The position numbers and the translations under genes were made by a program. A stretch of 64,000 nucleotides of DNA from Streptomyces sp. BHT-5-2 (GTDB lineage Bacteria > Actinomycetota > Actinomycetes > Streptomycetales > Streptomycetaceae), in the NCBI RefSeq assembly GCF_019774615.1, contig NZ_CP081497.1, positions 2,666,001 through 2,730,000 of the forward strand, read 5' to 3'. Below the pieces are notes generated by a model. That model saw nothing but the letters and a program-made list of their open reading frames with translations. It had not been told where the DNA came from and ran no database searches. Shown in pieces: positions 38,799-47,646 of the stretch (position 1 is the first letter of the stretch; each line of letters opens with the position of its first letter).

Positions 38799-38942
38799 CT
38801 GGAAGCGGCGCAGGCGGAGGCTGTTGCCCACCGCGAAGGCCGCGGAGAAGGCCATCGCGGCGCCCGCGATCATGGGGTTGAGCAGGCCCGCGGCGCGCAG
38901 GCCGCCCCGGACGAGGGTGAGGTCGCCGGCCTCGATGCTCAC
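38799..38942 (-). pseudogene. Fragment of a heavy-metal P-type ATPase (CopA-like)
   Basis: The minus strand encodes SIEAGDLTLVRGGLRAAGLL, NPMIAGAAMAFSAAFAVGNS and LRLRRF, which match the end of a copper-type P-ATPase: the region after the hinge and the last membrane helix. In intact enzymes about 35 residues separate these two blocks, so an in-frame deletion has joined them. The rest of the protein is missing. The rest of 38671-39130 contains no gene and leads into the NiCoT transporter. Confidence 0.65.
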
Positions 38943-39130
38943 CCCGGGGTGTCCTTCGTCGATCGCCCCCGCCGGCCATGCCGGTCACTCCCGCCTGCCC
39001 TGCCGGCCTTGCCCCGTTTTCTCGCCGGTTCGGTCGCGGGCTTTACTGCACATTGGTTGCAAGTGAAACCAGTCAGCAGGAATGTTGAGGGGACGCCCCG
39101 GTAGAGGTCGGGGCCGAACGGAAGAAAGCA

Positions 39131-40288
39131 GTGTCACGCATGCCTACGCCCCCCTCCCCGACCCTGGCCGGTCAGGCCCCGCCGTCGCGCCGGCAGCGGA
39201 TAGCGCGGTCGATGACCCGCGCCGAATGGGGGCGGATGGCCGGTATGGCCGGGTTCATTCTCGCGCTGCATGTGATCGGCTGGTTCACGCTGGTGGCGAT
39301 CGTGGCCCCGGAGCACTACAGCCTCGGCACCAAGAGCTTCGGCATCGGCATCGGCGTGACCGCGTACACCCTCGGCATGCGGCACGCCTTCGACGCCGAC
39401 CACATCGCCGCCATCGACAACACCACCCGGAAGCTGATGCACGAGGGGCAGCGACCGCTCTCCGTCGGCTTCTGGTTCTCGCTGGGGCACTCCAGCATCG
39501 TCTTCGGGCTCGCGTTCCTGCTCTCACTCGGCGTCAAGGCGCTCGCCGGCCCGCTCAAGGACGACAACTCCCAACTGCACGCGGTGACCGGACTGATCGG
39601 CACCACCGTCTCGGGCGTCTTCCTCTACGTCATCGCCGCGATCAACATCGTGATCCTGGTGGGGATCTGGGGGGTCTTCCGGCGGATGCGGGCCGGTGCC
39701 TTCGACGAGGCCGCGCTGGAGGAGCAGCTGAACAAGCGCGGCCTGATGAACCGCCTGCTCGGCCGCGTCATGAAGTCGATCACCAAGCCGTGGCAGATGT
39801 ATCCGCTCGGCCTGCTCTTCGGCCTCGGCTTCGACACCGCCACCGAGATCGCGCTGCTGGTGATGGCCGGCTCCGGCGCCGCCTCCGGGCTGCCCTGGTA
39901 CGCCATCCTCTGCCTGCCGGTGCTGTTCGCCGCCGGTATGAGCCTGCTGGACACCATCGACGGCTCGTTCATGAACTTCGCCTACGGCTGGGCCTTCTCC
40001 AAGCCGGTCCGCAAGGTCTACTACAACCTCACCATCACCGGCCTCTCGGTCGCGGTGGCCCTGATCATCGGGACGGTGGAGCTGCTCGGCCTGCTCGCCG
40101 ACAAGCTCGACCTGCACGGCGCCTTCTGGGACTGGGTCGGCGGCCTGGACCTGAACGTCATCGGCTTCGCCATCGTCGGGATGTTCTTCCTCACCTGGAT
40201 CGTCGCCCTCGCGGTGTGGAAGTTCGGCCGCATCGAGGAGAAGTGGACGGCCCAGGTCCGCCCGGCGGAGCAGCCCGCCGCCGACTGA
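39131..40288 (+). CDS. NiCoT-family nickel/cobalt transporter
   Basis: The 385-residue protein has eight membrane segments and the family signature RHAFDADHIAAIDN (residues about 84-97). Further conserved blocks are SLGHSSIV, LGFDTATEIA and FAAGMSLLDTIDG. NiCoT permeases (HoxN, NixA) import Ni2+ or Co2+ for urease, hydrogenase or B12 synthesis. The methylmalonyl-CoA mutase genes later in the window need cobalamin but are not linked. The GTG at 39131 has GGAAG 7 bp upstream; ATG at 39140 is an alternative. No B12 riboswitch is recognisable upstream. Confidence 0.93.
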   Translation: MSRMPTPPSPTLAGQAPPSRRQRIARSMTRAEWGRMAGMAGFILALHVIGWFTLVAIVAPEHYSLGTKSFGIGIGVTAYTLGMRHAFDADHIAAIDNTTRKLMHEGQRPLSVGFWFSLGHSSIVFGLAFLLSLGVKALAGPLKDDNSQLHAVTGLIGTTVSGVFLYVIAAINIVILVGIWGVFRRMRAGAFDEAALEEQLNKRGLMNRLLGRVMKSITKPWQMYPLGLLFGLGFDTATEIALLVMAGSGAASGLPWYAILCLPVLFAAGMSLLDTIDGSFMNFAYGWAFSKPVRKVYYNLTITGLSVAVALIIGTVELLGLLADKLDLHGAFWDWVGGLDLNVIGFAIVGMFFLTWIVALAVWKFGRIEEKWTAQVRPAEQPAAD

Positions 40289-40297
40289 GTGCCGGTT

Positions 40298-40333
40298 CTC
40301 GGGGAGCCCCTGGCGGCTCCGGGGCTCCCCGAG
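40298..40333. terminator. Bidirectional terminator between NiCoT and GMC genes
   Basis: CTCGGGGAGCCCC pairs perfectly with GGGGCTCCCCGAG across a 10-nt loop between the convergent genes. Confidence 0.85.
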
Positions 40334-40335
40334 GA

Positions 40336-41907
40336 TCACTCAGCCCGGATCAGGTCCGCGCACTTCTCGCCGATCATCATCGTGGTGATGCACGGGTTGA
40401 CCGCGGTCAGGAACGGCATCGCCGAGCCGTCCGCCACCCGCAGTCCGGTCGTGCCCTTCACCCGCAGCTGCGGGTCCAGCGGGGTGGCCAGGTCGTCGGC
40501 GGCGCCCATCGCCACGGTGCACGCCGGGTGGTAGACGGTGTTGTGGGTGGTTCGGATGTACTCCAGCAGATCCTCGTCGGTGCGCACGTCCGGCCCCGGG
40601 GACAGCTCCGCACCGGCCCACTCGGCCATCGGTGCCTGGGCGACGATGTCGCGGGCCAGCCGGAGCCCGTAGGTCATCACCCGGACGTCGTGCTCATGGG
40701 TGAAGTAGCGCGGGTCCACCTTGGGCTTGTCGCGGAAGTCCCGGGTGCGCAGCCGGACCGTGCCGTGCGAGCGGGCGCGGGTGACGTTCGGGGTGAGGCA
40801 GAAGGCGTTCTCGGACGTCGGATAGCCGCGGCGGTAGGTGTTCATGTCGAACGGCACCTGGCCGTAGTGGAACATCAGGTCCGGCCGGTCCAGGTCCGGT
40901 TGGGTGTCGTAGAAGATGCCGATCTCCCACCACTGCGTGGAGGTGTCCACCATCGGCTGCCCGGCGTCCCACATGATGACGCCCTCGGGGTGGTCCTGGA
41001 GGTTGGCGCCCACGCCCGGCGCGTCCACCAGCGGCGCGATGCCCAGGGCGCGCAGATGGTCGGCGGGGCCGATGCCGGAGAGCATCAGCAGCTTGGGGGA
41101 GTCGATGGCACCGCAGGAGACGATCACCTCGCGGCGGGCGGTGACGGTGCGGGTGTGGATCAGGTCGGGGGAGAGGTAGTCCACGCCGGTGCACCGCCGG
41201 TCGCGGTCGAAGTTCAGCCGCCTGGCCTGCACCCCGGTGCGGACGTCGAGGTTCCGCCGCCGGCCCAGCACGGGGTGCAGATAGGAGACCGAGGCGGAGG
41301 AACGGGTGCCGTCCGGGCGGCAGTTGATCTGGAACCAGTTCGCCCCGCGGACCACGGTCGTGCCGGTGTTGAACGGGGTGGTGGGGATGCCCACCGCCGC
41401 GCAGGCCCGGAGCAGCGCCGCCCCGCACGGGTCCTTGGGCGGGACGCTGCGCAGGGTGACCGGTCCGGAGCGGCCGTGGTGCTCGCCGGGCGCGTCGTTG
41501 CTCTCCAGCCGCTGGAAAAGCGGGAAGCAGTCGGCCGCGCTCCAGCCCGTGCAGCCCAGCGCCGCCCACTCGTCGAGGTCCTCGGCCGGCGCCCAGAAGG
41601 CGATACAGGAGTTGTGCGAGGAGCAGCCGCCGAGGACCTTTGCGCGGGCGTGCCGCATGAAACTGTTGCCGTTCTCCTGTGGTTCGACCGGGTAGTCCCA
41701 GTCGTAGCCGGACGCCAGCAGCCCCATCCAGCGGTCCAGCCGCAGGATGTTCTCGTCCCCGACATCCGAGGGGCCCGCCTCCAGCAGGCAGACCGTGACG
41801 GACGGGTCCTCGCTGAGCCGGGCGGCCACCACGGAGCCGGCCGTACCGCCGCCGACCACGACGTAGTCGAACGAGTCGGTCTGCTCCACGTGCGTTGCGT
41901 CGGACAT
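40336..41907 (-). CDS. GMC-family FAD-dependent oxidoreductase, choline dehydrogenase/oxidase-like
   Basis: The 523-residue enzyme has the FAD dinucleotide motif FDYVVVGGGTAGSVVAARLS, the family signatures HARAKVLGGCSSHNSC and SPKLLMLSGIGPADHL, and the active-site His in NTVYHPACTVAMG (about residue 460) with Asn in TAVNPCITTMMIG. That pattern fits choline oxidase or dehydrogenase. Together with the upstream aldehyde dehydrogenase it could oxidise choline to glycine betaine. It is the last gene of a three-gene operon. GGAGACAGC precedes the ATG. Confidence 0.88.
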   Translation of the reverse strand: MSDATHVEQTDSFDYVVVGGGTAGSVVAARLSEDPSVTVCLLEAGPSDVGDENILRLDRWMGLLASGYDWDYPVEPQENGNSFMRHARAKVLGGCSSHNSCIAFWAPAEDLDEWAALGCTGWSAADCFPLFQRLESNDAPGEHHGRSGPVTLRSVPPKDPCGAALLRACAAVGIPTTPFNTGTTVVRGANWFQINCRPDGTRSSASVSYLHPVLGRRRNLDVRTGVQARRLNFDRDRRCTGVDYLSPDLIHTRTVTARREVIVSCGAIDSPKLLMLSGIGPADHLRALGIAPLVDAPGVGANLQDHPEGVIMWDAGQPMVDTSTQWWEIGIFYDTQPDLDRPDLMFHYGQVPFDMNTYRRGYPTSENAFCLTPNVTRARSHGTVRLRTRDFRDKPKVDPRYFTHEHDVRVMTYGLRLARDIVAQAPMAEWAGAELSPGPDVRTDEDLLEYIRTTHNTVYHPACTVAMGAADDLATPLDPQLRVKGTTGLRVADGSAMPFLTAVNPCITTMMIGEKCADLIRAE

Positions 41908-41966
41908 GGCGCTGTCTCCAGGTCGGAACGGGACGGGGTGGGTCGGGGCCGGTCGGGACGGTCCGG

Positions 41967-43553
41967 TCAGGGCGCGGGGGTGGCGGCGTCGCCGGAGTCC
42001 GACTCCTCCGCGGCGTGCGAGGCCAGTACGCCGGTGCGGTGCCGCTGGACGAACCAGTAGTAGGCGAAGCCGCCGAGCGCCACCACGCCGATGAAGAGGA
42101 AGGCGCCCCAGCGCAGATACCAGTGCTGCGGGCCGGTGGCGTTGTAGACCGCGGCGCGCGGCCAGGCGAGGTTGACGGACATCGCCAGCCCCCACAGCAC
42201 CGCCAGGATGTTCACCGGCAGACCGAACTTCCCCAGCGAGAAGGCGCCCTGCCGCGTCGTCCACCTGCCACGCAGCCGCTGCACCAGCATCGGCAGCGTC
42301 ACCATCAGATACGCCAGGTAGATCATGATGATCGCGATGCTGGTGATCACCGAGAAGATCTGCGGCTGGTTGACGTTGATCAGCAGCACCGCGACCCCGA
42401 CCAGCCCGATCACCACCGCGGGCACCACCGGCGTCTGGAACCGCGGGCTGACCCGGGCCAGCTTCGAGGACGCCGGGAGGTTGTTGTCCCGGGCCATCGC
42501 GAACGCCAGCCGGATGGCGGCGGTGTGCACGGCCAGTTCGCAGACCGTGATCGCGATGACCACGCACCACAGGACGATCTGCCCGACCGTCGACCCGAGG
42601 GTGGCCAGGACGACGTACTGGAGGCCGTCCACCGAGAGCCGCTCGTTGTGCAGATCGGGGACGGCCAGCAACGCGAACAGCAGGATCAGCCCGCCGATGA
42701 GGAACGAGGCGATCAGCGCCCGCAGGATCGCCCGGGGCGCGTTGCGGGCCGGGTCCTTGGACTCCTCGCCCAGTGAGGAGGCGGTGTCGAAGCCGTACAT
42801 GACGTACGCGGAGGCGAGCGAGGCGGTCAGGAACGCGCCGAGGTAGCCCAGGCTCTGGCCCTGGCCCTTGCCGAAGGTGTCGGTGAGCGCGGTGGCCGGG
42901 CCGCGGGTGGTGTGCGCGGCCAGCAGCAGGATCAGCACGATCGCGGCGACCAGCTCGATGGCCACGCCCGCCGAGTTGATCCGCGCCATCAGCTTCACAC
43001 CGAAGGCGTTGACCAGGGTGGTGAAGGTGATCAGGACGGTGCCCAACAGGACCGCGTTGGCGGCCGCGTCGGTCTGGCCGGTGCCGGTCCCGATGACCTG
43101 GAACCACGACGAGATCTGCGGCAGCGTCACCTGGTAGGCCAGCGCCACCGCGGCCAGCGAGACCGTCGACGCGGTGAGCATCATCCAGCCCCCGAGCCAG
43201 CCCACGTGCGGACCGCCCAGCTGCTTCGCCCAGTTGTAGATCGACCCCGCCACCGGATAGCGGCAGGCCAGCTCGCAGAAGCACAGCGCGACCATCAGCT
43301 GGCCGCAGAAGACCATCGGCCAGGACCACCAGTAGGCCGGCCCGCCGTGGCTCACCCCGAAGTAGAACAGCTGGAAGGTGCCGGTGAGGATGGAGATGTA
43401 GCTGATGCCGGCGGCGAAGGTGTGGAAGTTGCCGAGGGTGCGCTTGAGTTCGGGCTTGTAGCCGAGTTCGGCCAGCGCCCCGTCCTCGTGCTCGCCGTCG
43501 TCGGCCGGACCGCCCGCGGCGGGACCGGAGGGCTCGGAACCGGAGGGCGTCAC
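41967..43553 (-). CDS. APC-superfamily permease
   Basis: The 528-residue protein has twelve or more membrane segments. It starts LGYKPELKRTLGNFHTFAAG and includes CRYPVAGSIYNWAKQLGGPH and YGFDTASSLGEESKDPARNA, typical of the amino-acid/choline permeases of the BAT and GABA-permease type. It starts at a GTG that overlaps the TGA of the aldehyde dehydrogenase gene by 4 bp (43550-43553), so translation is coupled. In context it would supply choline, betaine or a related substrate to the two enzymes, but that is inference. Confidence 0.85.
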   Translation of the reverse strand: MTPSGSEPSGPAAGGPADDGEHEDGALAELGYKPELKRTLGNFHTFAAGISYISILTGTFQLFYFGVSHGGPAYWWSWPMVFCGQLMVALCFCELACRYPVAGSIYNWAKQLGGPHVGWLGGWMMLTASTVSLAAVALAYQVTLPQISSWFQVIGTGTGQTDAAANAVLLGTVLITFTTLVNAFGVKLMARINSAGVAIELVAAIVLILLLAAHTTRGPATALTDTFGKGQGQSLGYLGAFLTASLASAYVMYGFDTASSLGEESKDPARNAPRAILRALIASFLIGGLILLFALLAVPDLHNERLSVDGLQYVVLATLGSTVGQIVLWCVVIAITVCELAVHTAAIRLAFAMARDNNLPASSKLARVSPRFQTPVVPAVVIGLVGVAVLLINVNQPQIFSVITSIAIIMIYLAYLMVTLPMLVQRLRGRWTTRQGAFSLGKFGLPVNILAVLWGLAMSVNLAWPRAAVYNATGPQHWYLRWGAFLFIGVVALGGFAYYWFVQRHRTGVLASHAAEESDSGDAATPAP

Positions 43554-45019
43554 TCGAACCACCTCTGCGGACGCGGCGCGGTGTTCCGCCAGATGTGCTT
43601 GGCCTCCTGGTACTCCGCCAGCCCGGCCGGCCCCAGCTCCCGGCCGATCCCGGACTGCTTCATCCCGCCCCACTCGGCCTGTGGCACATAGGGATGGAAG
43701 TCGTTGATCCACACCGTGCCGGCCCGCAGCCGGGACGCCACCCGGTGCGCGCGCTCGCCGTCCTGCGTCCACACCGCCCCCGCCAGCCCGTACACCGTGT
43801 CGTTGGCCAGCGACACCGCCTCGTCCTCGTCGCGGAACCGCTCGACCGTCAGCACCGGCCCGAACGACTCGTCGCGCACCACCGACATGTCCGGGGTGCA
43901 CTCGTCCAGCACCGTCGGCAGGTAGTAGAAGCCGTCCGCCAGCTCCGGGTCGGCGGGGGGCGCCCCGCCGCAGCGCAGCACCGCGCCCTCGTCCAGCCCC
44001 GCCGCCACGTACGCCGCGACCTTCTCCCGGTGCGCGGCGGAGATCAGCGGGCCGGTGCGGGCCCGCTCGTCGAACGGGCCGCCGAGCGGGATGCGTCGGG
44101 CGCGGGCCACCACCTCGTCCACGAAGCGGTCGTGCAGCGCGTTCTGGACCAGCAGCCGGGCGCCCGCCGAACAGACCTGCCCGGAGTGCAGGAAGATCGC
44201 GGTCAGGGCGTAGTCGACGGCGGTCTCGAAGTCGGCGTCCGCGAAGACGATGTTGGGGTTCTTGCCGCCCAGTTCGAGGGCGATCTTCTTCACCGTGGGC
44301 GCCGCCGCGGCCATGATGCGGCGGCCGGTGACCAGCCCGCCGGTGAACGACACCAGGTCCACCCGCGGATCCTCCGTCAGTGGCGCCCCGACCGCCGGCC
44401 CGGCGCCCAGGACGAGGTTGGCCGCCCCGTCCGGTACCCCGGCCTCCGTCAGCAGCCGCATCAGGTGGATCGCGGTGTGCGGGGTCAGCTCGCTCGGCTT
44501 CAGGACGAAGGTGTTCCCGGCGGCCAGGGCCGGCGCGACCTTCCAGGCGGTCTGCAGCAGCGGGTAGTTCCACGGCGTGATCAGCGCGCAGACGCCGACC
44601 GGCTCGTGCCGCACCGTGCTGTCGGCCTCCGGCGTGCCGGCGTCCACCACCCGGTCGGTGCCGCCGGCCGCCCCGAGGTTGCCGAAGTAGCGGAAGCAGT
44701 TCGCGATGTCGTCCATGTCGTAGCCGCTCTCCACCAGCCGCTTGCCGGTGTCCAGCGACTCGGCGCGGGCCAGCGTGTCCCGGTCGCGCTCCAGCAGCTC
44801 GGCGACGCGGAGCACCACCCGGCCGCGCTCGGCGGCGGGGGTGCGCGGCCACGACCCGTCGTCGAAGGCCACCCGGGCGGCGGTGACGGCCGCCGCCGCG
44901 TCCTTGGGGCCGCCCTCGTCGACCGTGGCGACCAGCGTGCCGTCCGCCGGGCAGCGGATCTCCCGCACCTGCCCGTCGGCCGCTGCGGTCCACTGACCGC
45001 CGATGAACAGCTCCGGCAT
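43550..45019 (-). CDS. Aldehyde dehydrogenase, betaine-aldehyde dehydrogenase-like
   Basis: The 489-residue enzyme has ITPWNYPLLQTAWK for NAD binding, the active-site Glu in KIALELGGKNPNIV and the catalytic Cys in FLHSGQVCSAGARLL, with the C-terminal ESFGPVLTVERF. Betaine-aldehyde and gamma-aminobutyraldehyde dehydrogenases share these features. It is the first gene of the operon ALDH-APC permease-GMC oxidoreductase, which fits oxidation of choline via betaine aldehyde. AAAGG precedes the ATG at 45019. Confidence 0.9.
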   Translation of the reverse strand: MPELFIGGQWTAAADGQVREIRCPADGTLVATVDEGGPKDAAAAVTAARVAFDDGSWPRTPAAERGRVVLRVAELLERDRDTLARAESLDTGKRLVESGYDMDDIANCFRYFGNLGAAGGTDRVVDAGTPEADSTVRHEPVGVCALITPWNYPLLQTAWKVAPALAAGNTFVLKPSELTPHTAIHLMRLLTEAGVPDGAANLVLGAGPAVGAPLTEDPRVDLVSFTGGLVTGRRIMAAAAPTVKKIALELGGKNPNIVFADADFETAVDYALTAIFLHSGQVCSAGARLLVQNALHDRFVDEVVARARRIPLGGPFDERARTGPLISAAHREKVAAYVAAGLDEGAVLRCGGAPPADPELADGFYYLPTVLDECTPDMSVVRDESFGPVLTVERFRDEDEAVSLANDTVYGLAGAVWTQDGERAHRVASRLRAGTVWINDFHPYVPQAEWGGMKQSGIGRELGPAGLAEYQEAKHIWRNTAPRPQRWFE

Positions 45020-45270
45020 GGGTGGGCCTTTCGGTCTCGTCTCCGGCGGGTGCGGACGGCGGGTACCGATGGACGGGCGCCCGCGCTGATCTCTCGGTGG
45101 CTCTCTGGATGGCGCTGTGGATCTCTCGACGATCCCTCTCGGTCGTGATCTCGGTACCGAGCGTAAGTCGGGTGCCGGGGGACCGCACGGTGCACGGCGC
45201 TCGGGTGCGCGGGCGGGGCGCACCGTGGGGCCGATGGGGTGAGCCCCGGACGCTGCCCGACAATGGGGGC

Positions 45271-45705
45271 ATGCACCTGGTCCCCGACGTCGCCGCCTAT
45301 CTCGCCGGCCGCTGGCACATCGAGCGCGCCGTCCACGACCTGCGTTCCGGCCGCGCGGGCAGCTTCCGGGGCACCGCGGACTTCCGGCCGGACGGCCCCG
45401 ACGGGGCGCTCCGCCACGCCGAGGAGGGCGAGCTGACCTGGGACGGCGCGGTGCATCTCGCGACCCGCACCCTGCGGCTGCGGCCGCGCCCCGACGGCAC
45501 CGCCGCGGTCACCTTCGCCGACGGCCGCCCGTTCCACGACCTGGACCTGCGGACCGGCCACTGGACCGCCCACCACCCCTGCGCGGCGGACCGCTACGAG
45601 GGCACCTTCACCGCCGTCGCCGCGGACCGCTGGCACCTGGAGTGGCGGGTCACCGGCCCGGCCAAGGACCAGCTCCTGCGCTCGGAATACCGCCGCACCG
45701 GCTGA
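45271..45705 (+). CDS. DUF6314-family protein
   Basis: The 144-residue protein has the arrangement of a small calycin-like barrel: YLAGRWHIERAVHDLRSGRA, GSFRGTADF, GELTWDGAVHLATRTLRLRP, FHDLDLRTGHWTAHHPC and WHLEWRVTGPAKDQLLRSEY. This matches DUF6314, a family of unknown function. GACAAT ends 7 bp before the ATG, so a leaderless transcript is possible. It is divergent from the aldehyde dehydrogenase operon. Confidence 0.8.
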   Translation: MHLVPDVAAYLAGRWHIERAVHDLRSGRAGSFRGTADFRPDGPDGALRHAEEGELTWDGAVHLATRTLRLRPRPDGTAAVTFADGRPFHDLDLRTGHWTAHHPCAADRYEGTFTAVAADRWHLEWRVTGPAKDQLLRSEYRRTG

Positions 45706-45746
45706 CACCGGCGCACCCGGCGCACCCGCACTCCGGCATCATCCGG

Positions 45747-46658
45747 CTACGGCTGCGCCGGCTTCACCGCCCGCACCGCGTACAGCAGCGGAATGATCGG
45801 CTCCGAGTCGGGCAGCCGCCACCAGCCGTCGGCGTCCGGCACCATCGACGGGAAACGCGGCCACGGCAGCACCTCGGTCTCCCGGAGGCCCCGCAGGCTC
45901 AGCCCGGCCCCGAGCAGCGCGTCGACGACCTCGCCGACGCCGTGCCGCCACTCGTAACTCGTCGTGGCACTCCGGAGCGGCGGGCCGTCGGTGTAGGTGG
46001 TGGGGGTGTCACTGCGCAGGGCGCCCCGGCCCGCCAGATAGTCGTGACGGAGCAGCAGCGCCGGGATGTCCGGGTCGGTCGGCGGCGTCGGGCCCAGCGC
46101 GTTGAGCAGCGGATGGAACTCCACCAGATAGAACGTCCCGCCCGGGCGCAGCAGCGTGGCGACGGTCTCCGCCCAGGCGGCGAGGTCCGGCAGATAGCAG
46201 ACCGCGCCCTTGCCGGTGTAGATCACATCGAACCGGCGGTCGCCGAGCGCCGCCACGGCCCGGTAGACGTCCGAGCGCACGAACTCCATCTCCCGGCCCG
46301 TCTCCGCCGCCAGCCGCCGCGCCTGCGCCACCGCCTCGGCGGAGAAGTCCAGCCCCACCGCCCGCGCGCCCCGGTCCGCGAACGCGGCCGTCTCGGTGCC
46401 CAGATGGCACTGCAGATGCAGCACATCGCGCCCGGCCAGCTCCCCGAGGTCGGCCCACTCGAACGGCGCGAACCAGTCGTCGGGCCGCCGCGACCCGTCC
46501 AGGCCGTAGAACGCACTGGCCACATGGACCGGGGTACGGGCGTCCCAGTTGGCCTCGTTGGCGCGCACCATCTCCTCGACGCCGGGCTGTGCCACCGGTC
46601 CACCGGCGGGCGGACCGAGCGGTGCCCGGTCCGTGGACTCGCTCTGCTCTGTGGTCAT
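45747..46658 (-). CDS. Class I SAM-dependent methyltransferase
   Basis: The 303-residue protein has SAM motif I in VLHLQCHLGTETAAFADRG, VGLDFSAEAVAQARR, VIYTGKGAVCYLPDLAAWAE and LRPGGTFYLVEFHPL. Its sequence LHLQCHLGTETAAFA is common in actinobacterial type-25-like methyltransferases. Substrate unknown. Its start lies 9 bp after the end of the degenerate ABC gene on the same strand, so the two may be co-transcribed. Confidence 0.85.
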   Translation of the reverse strand: MTTEQSESTDRAPLGPPAGGPVAQPGVEEMVRANEANWDARTPVHVASAFYGLDGSRRPDDWFAPFEWADLGELAGRDVLHLQCHLGTETAAFADRGARAVGLDFSAEAVAQARRLAAETGREMEFVRSDVYRAVAALGDRRFDVIYTGKGAVCYLPDLAAWAETVATLLRPGGTFYLVEFHPLLNALGPTPPTDPDIPALLLRHDYLAGRGALRSDTPTTYTDGPPLRSATTSYEWRHGVGEVVDALLGAGLSLRGLRETEVLPWPRFPSMVPDADGWWRLPDSEPIIPLLYAVRAVKPAQP

Positions 46659-46667
46659 GCTCCTCTT

Positions 46668-47411
46668 CTACCGCTCCGCGCCACGTGGACACCACGCGTC
46701 CGCCCCGCCCCGACCGGAACCGGCCACCCGGCCCGCGGTGACCACCCGGCCCCCGGCGAGCACCAGCCGCCGCACCGCCCGCCCGGCCAGTGCCTCGTCG
46801 TCCGTGGCGACGACGAAGGTGAGCCGGTGCGCGCCCCACACGCGCACCAGCAGCTCTGTGAAATCGGCCCGGGCCGACGGCGGCAGACCATCGGTCGGCC
46901 GGTCCGCGAGCAGCACCGTGGGCCGCTTGACCAGCGCCCGGGCGAGCGCCGCCCGCCGCCGCGCGTACGGATCCAGCTCCGCCGGCAGCAGCTCCCCCCG
47001 CCCGGCCAGCCCGACCTCCGCCAGCGCGTCCCCGGCCAGCTCCCAGCGATCGACGGGCCGCAGCCGCAGCGGGGCCAGTGCGGCGGCCACGCCCTGCCGC
47101 ACGGTCAGCCCCGCGACCGGCTCGATCCGGTCGCCGTCGGCAGGCCCGAGCAGCCCGATCGACTCGGTCCGGATCCGGCCGAGCCGCGACGCGGTGACGG
47201 TGGCCAGATCCGTACCGTCGAGCAGCACGCTGCCGCCGGTCGGCCGCTCCAGCCCGCCGAGGATCCGCAGCAGCGTCGAACTGCCCGCGCCGGGCGGCCC
47301 CTGGACGGCGAGCGCGGTGCCGTCCGCCACCGAGAACCCGACGCCGTCCAGGGCCCGCACCAGCTCGCCACCGCGGCGGTAGTGCTTCGTCACGCCGGTC
47401 AGGTCGTACAC
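46668..47411 (-). CDS. Degenerate ABC-type ATPase subunit lacking catalytic residues
   Basis: The 247-residue protein has the overall fold and order of a LolD/MacB-type ABC ATPase: VYDLTGVTKHYRRGGELVRA at the N-terminus, TGGSVLLDGTDL and LADRPTDGLPPSARADFTEL. All key catalytic sites are altered. The P-loop reads GPPGAGSST (Lys replaced by Ser), the signature LSGGQ is missing (ELDPYARRR), Walker B Glu is Arg (LLADRPT), and the H-loop His is absent (VVATDDEAL). The frame is intact and has GGAGGAGAGGG before a GTG start. It may be a non-hydrolysing regulator or a relic. No permease gene is adjacent. Confidence 0.75.
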   Translation of the reverse strand: MYDLTGVTKHYRRGGELVRALDGVGFSVADGTALAVQGPPGAGSSTLLRILGGLERPTGGSVLLDGTDLATVTASRLGRIRTESIGLLGPADGDRIEPVAGLTVRQGVAAALAPLRLRPVDRWELAGDALAEVGLAGRGELLPAELDPYARRRAALARALVKRPTVLLADRPTDGLPPSARADFTELLVRVWGAHRLTFVVATDDEALAGRAVRRLVLAGGRVVTAGRVAGSGRGGADAWCPRGAER

Positions 47412-47646
47412 GGTGCCCTCTCCTCCGGCCGCCGGACCGCGGCCTCGCTCCACACCGTAGGCACTCCGTGTGACCGACCGATGAGCGGACCGTGAGAGGC
47501 TGATGAGAACGCCTGGCCGAGCGCGGCCCGCCCGGCCCGCGCCGCCGTGCACACCGGCCCGACTGCCCGTCCCACCGGGCCGGTTGGCGAGGACCGGCGG
47601 TGGCCGTACCGTTGCCCGCACCGCAATCCGACGGGAAGAGCAGGCA

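Noticed and set aside
38960..39130. Possible cobalamin riboswitch or nickel-regulator box before the NiCoT gene
   Set aside because: No GCCACTG B12 box or expected helices are visible, and the TTGCAA-like sequence is only a single half-site; nothing firm enough to list.
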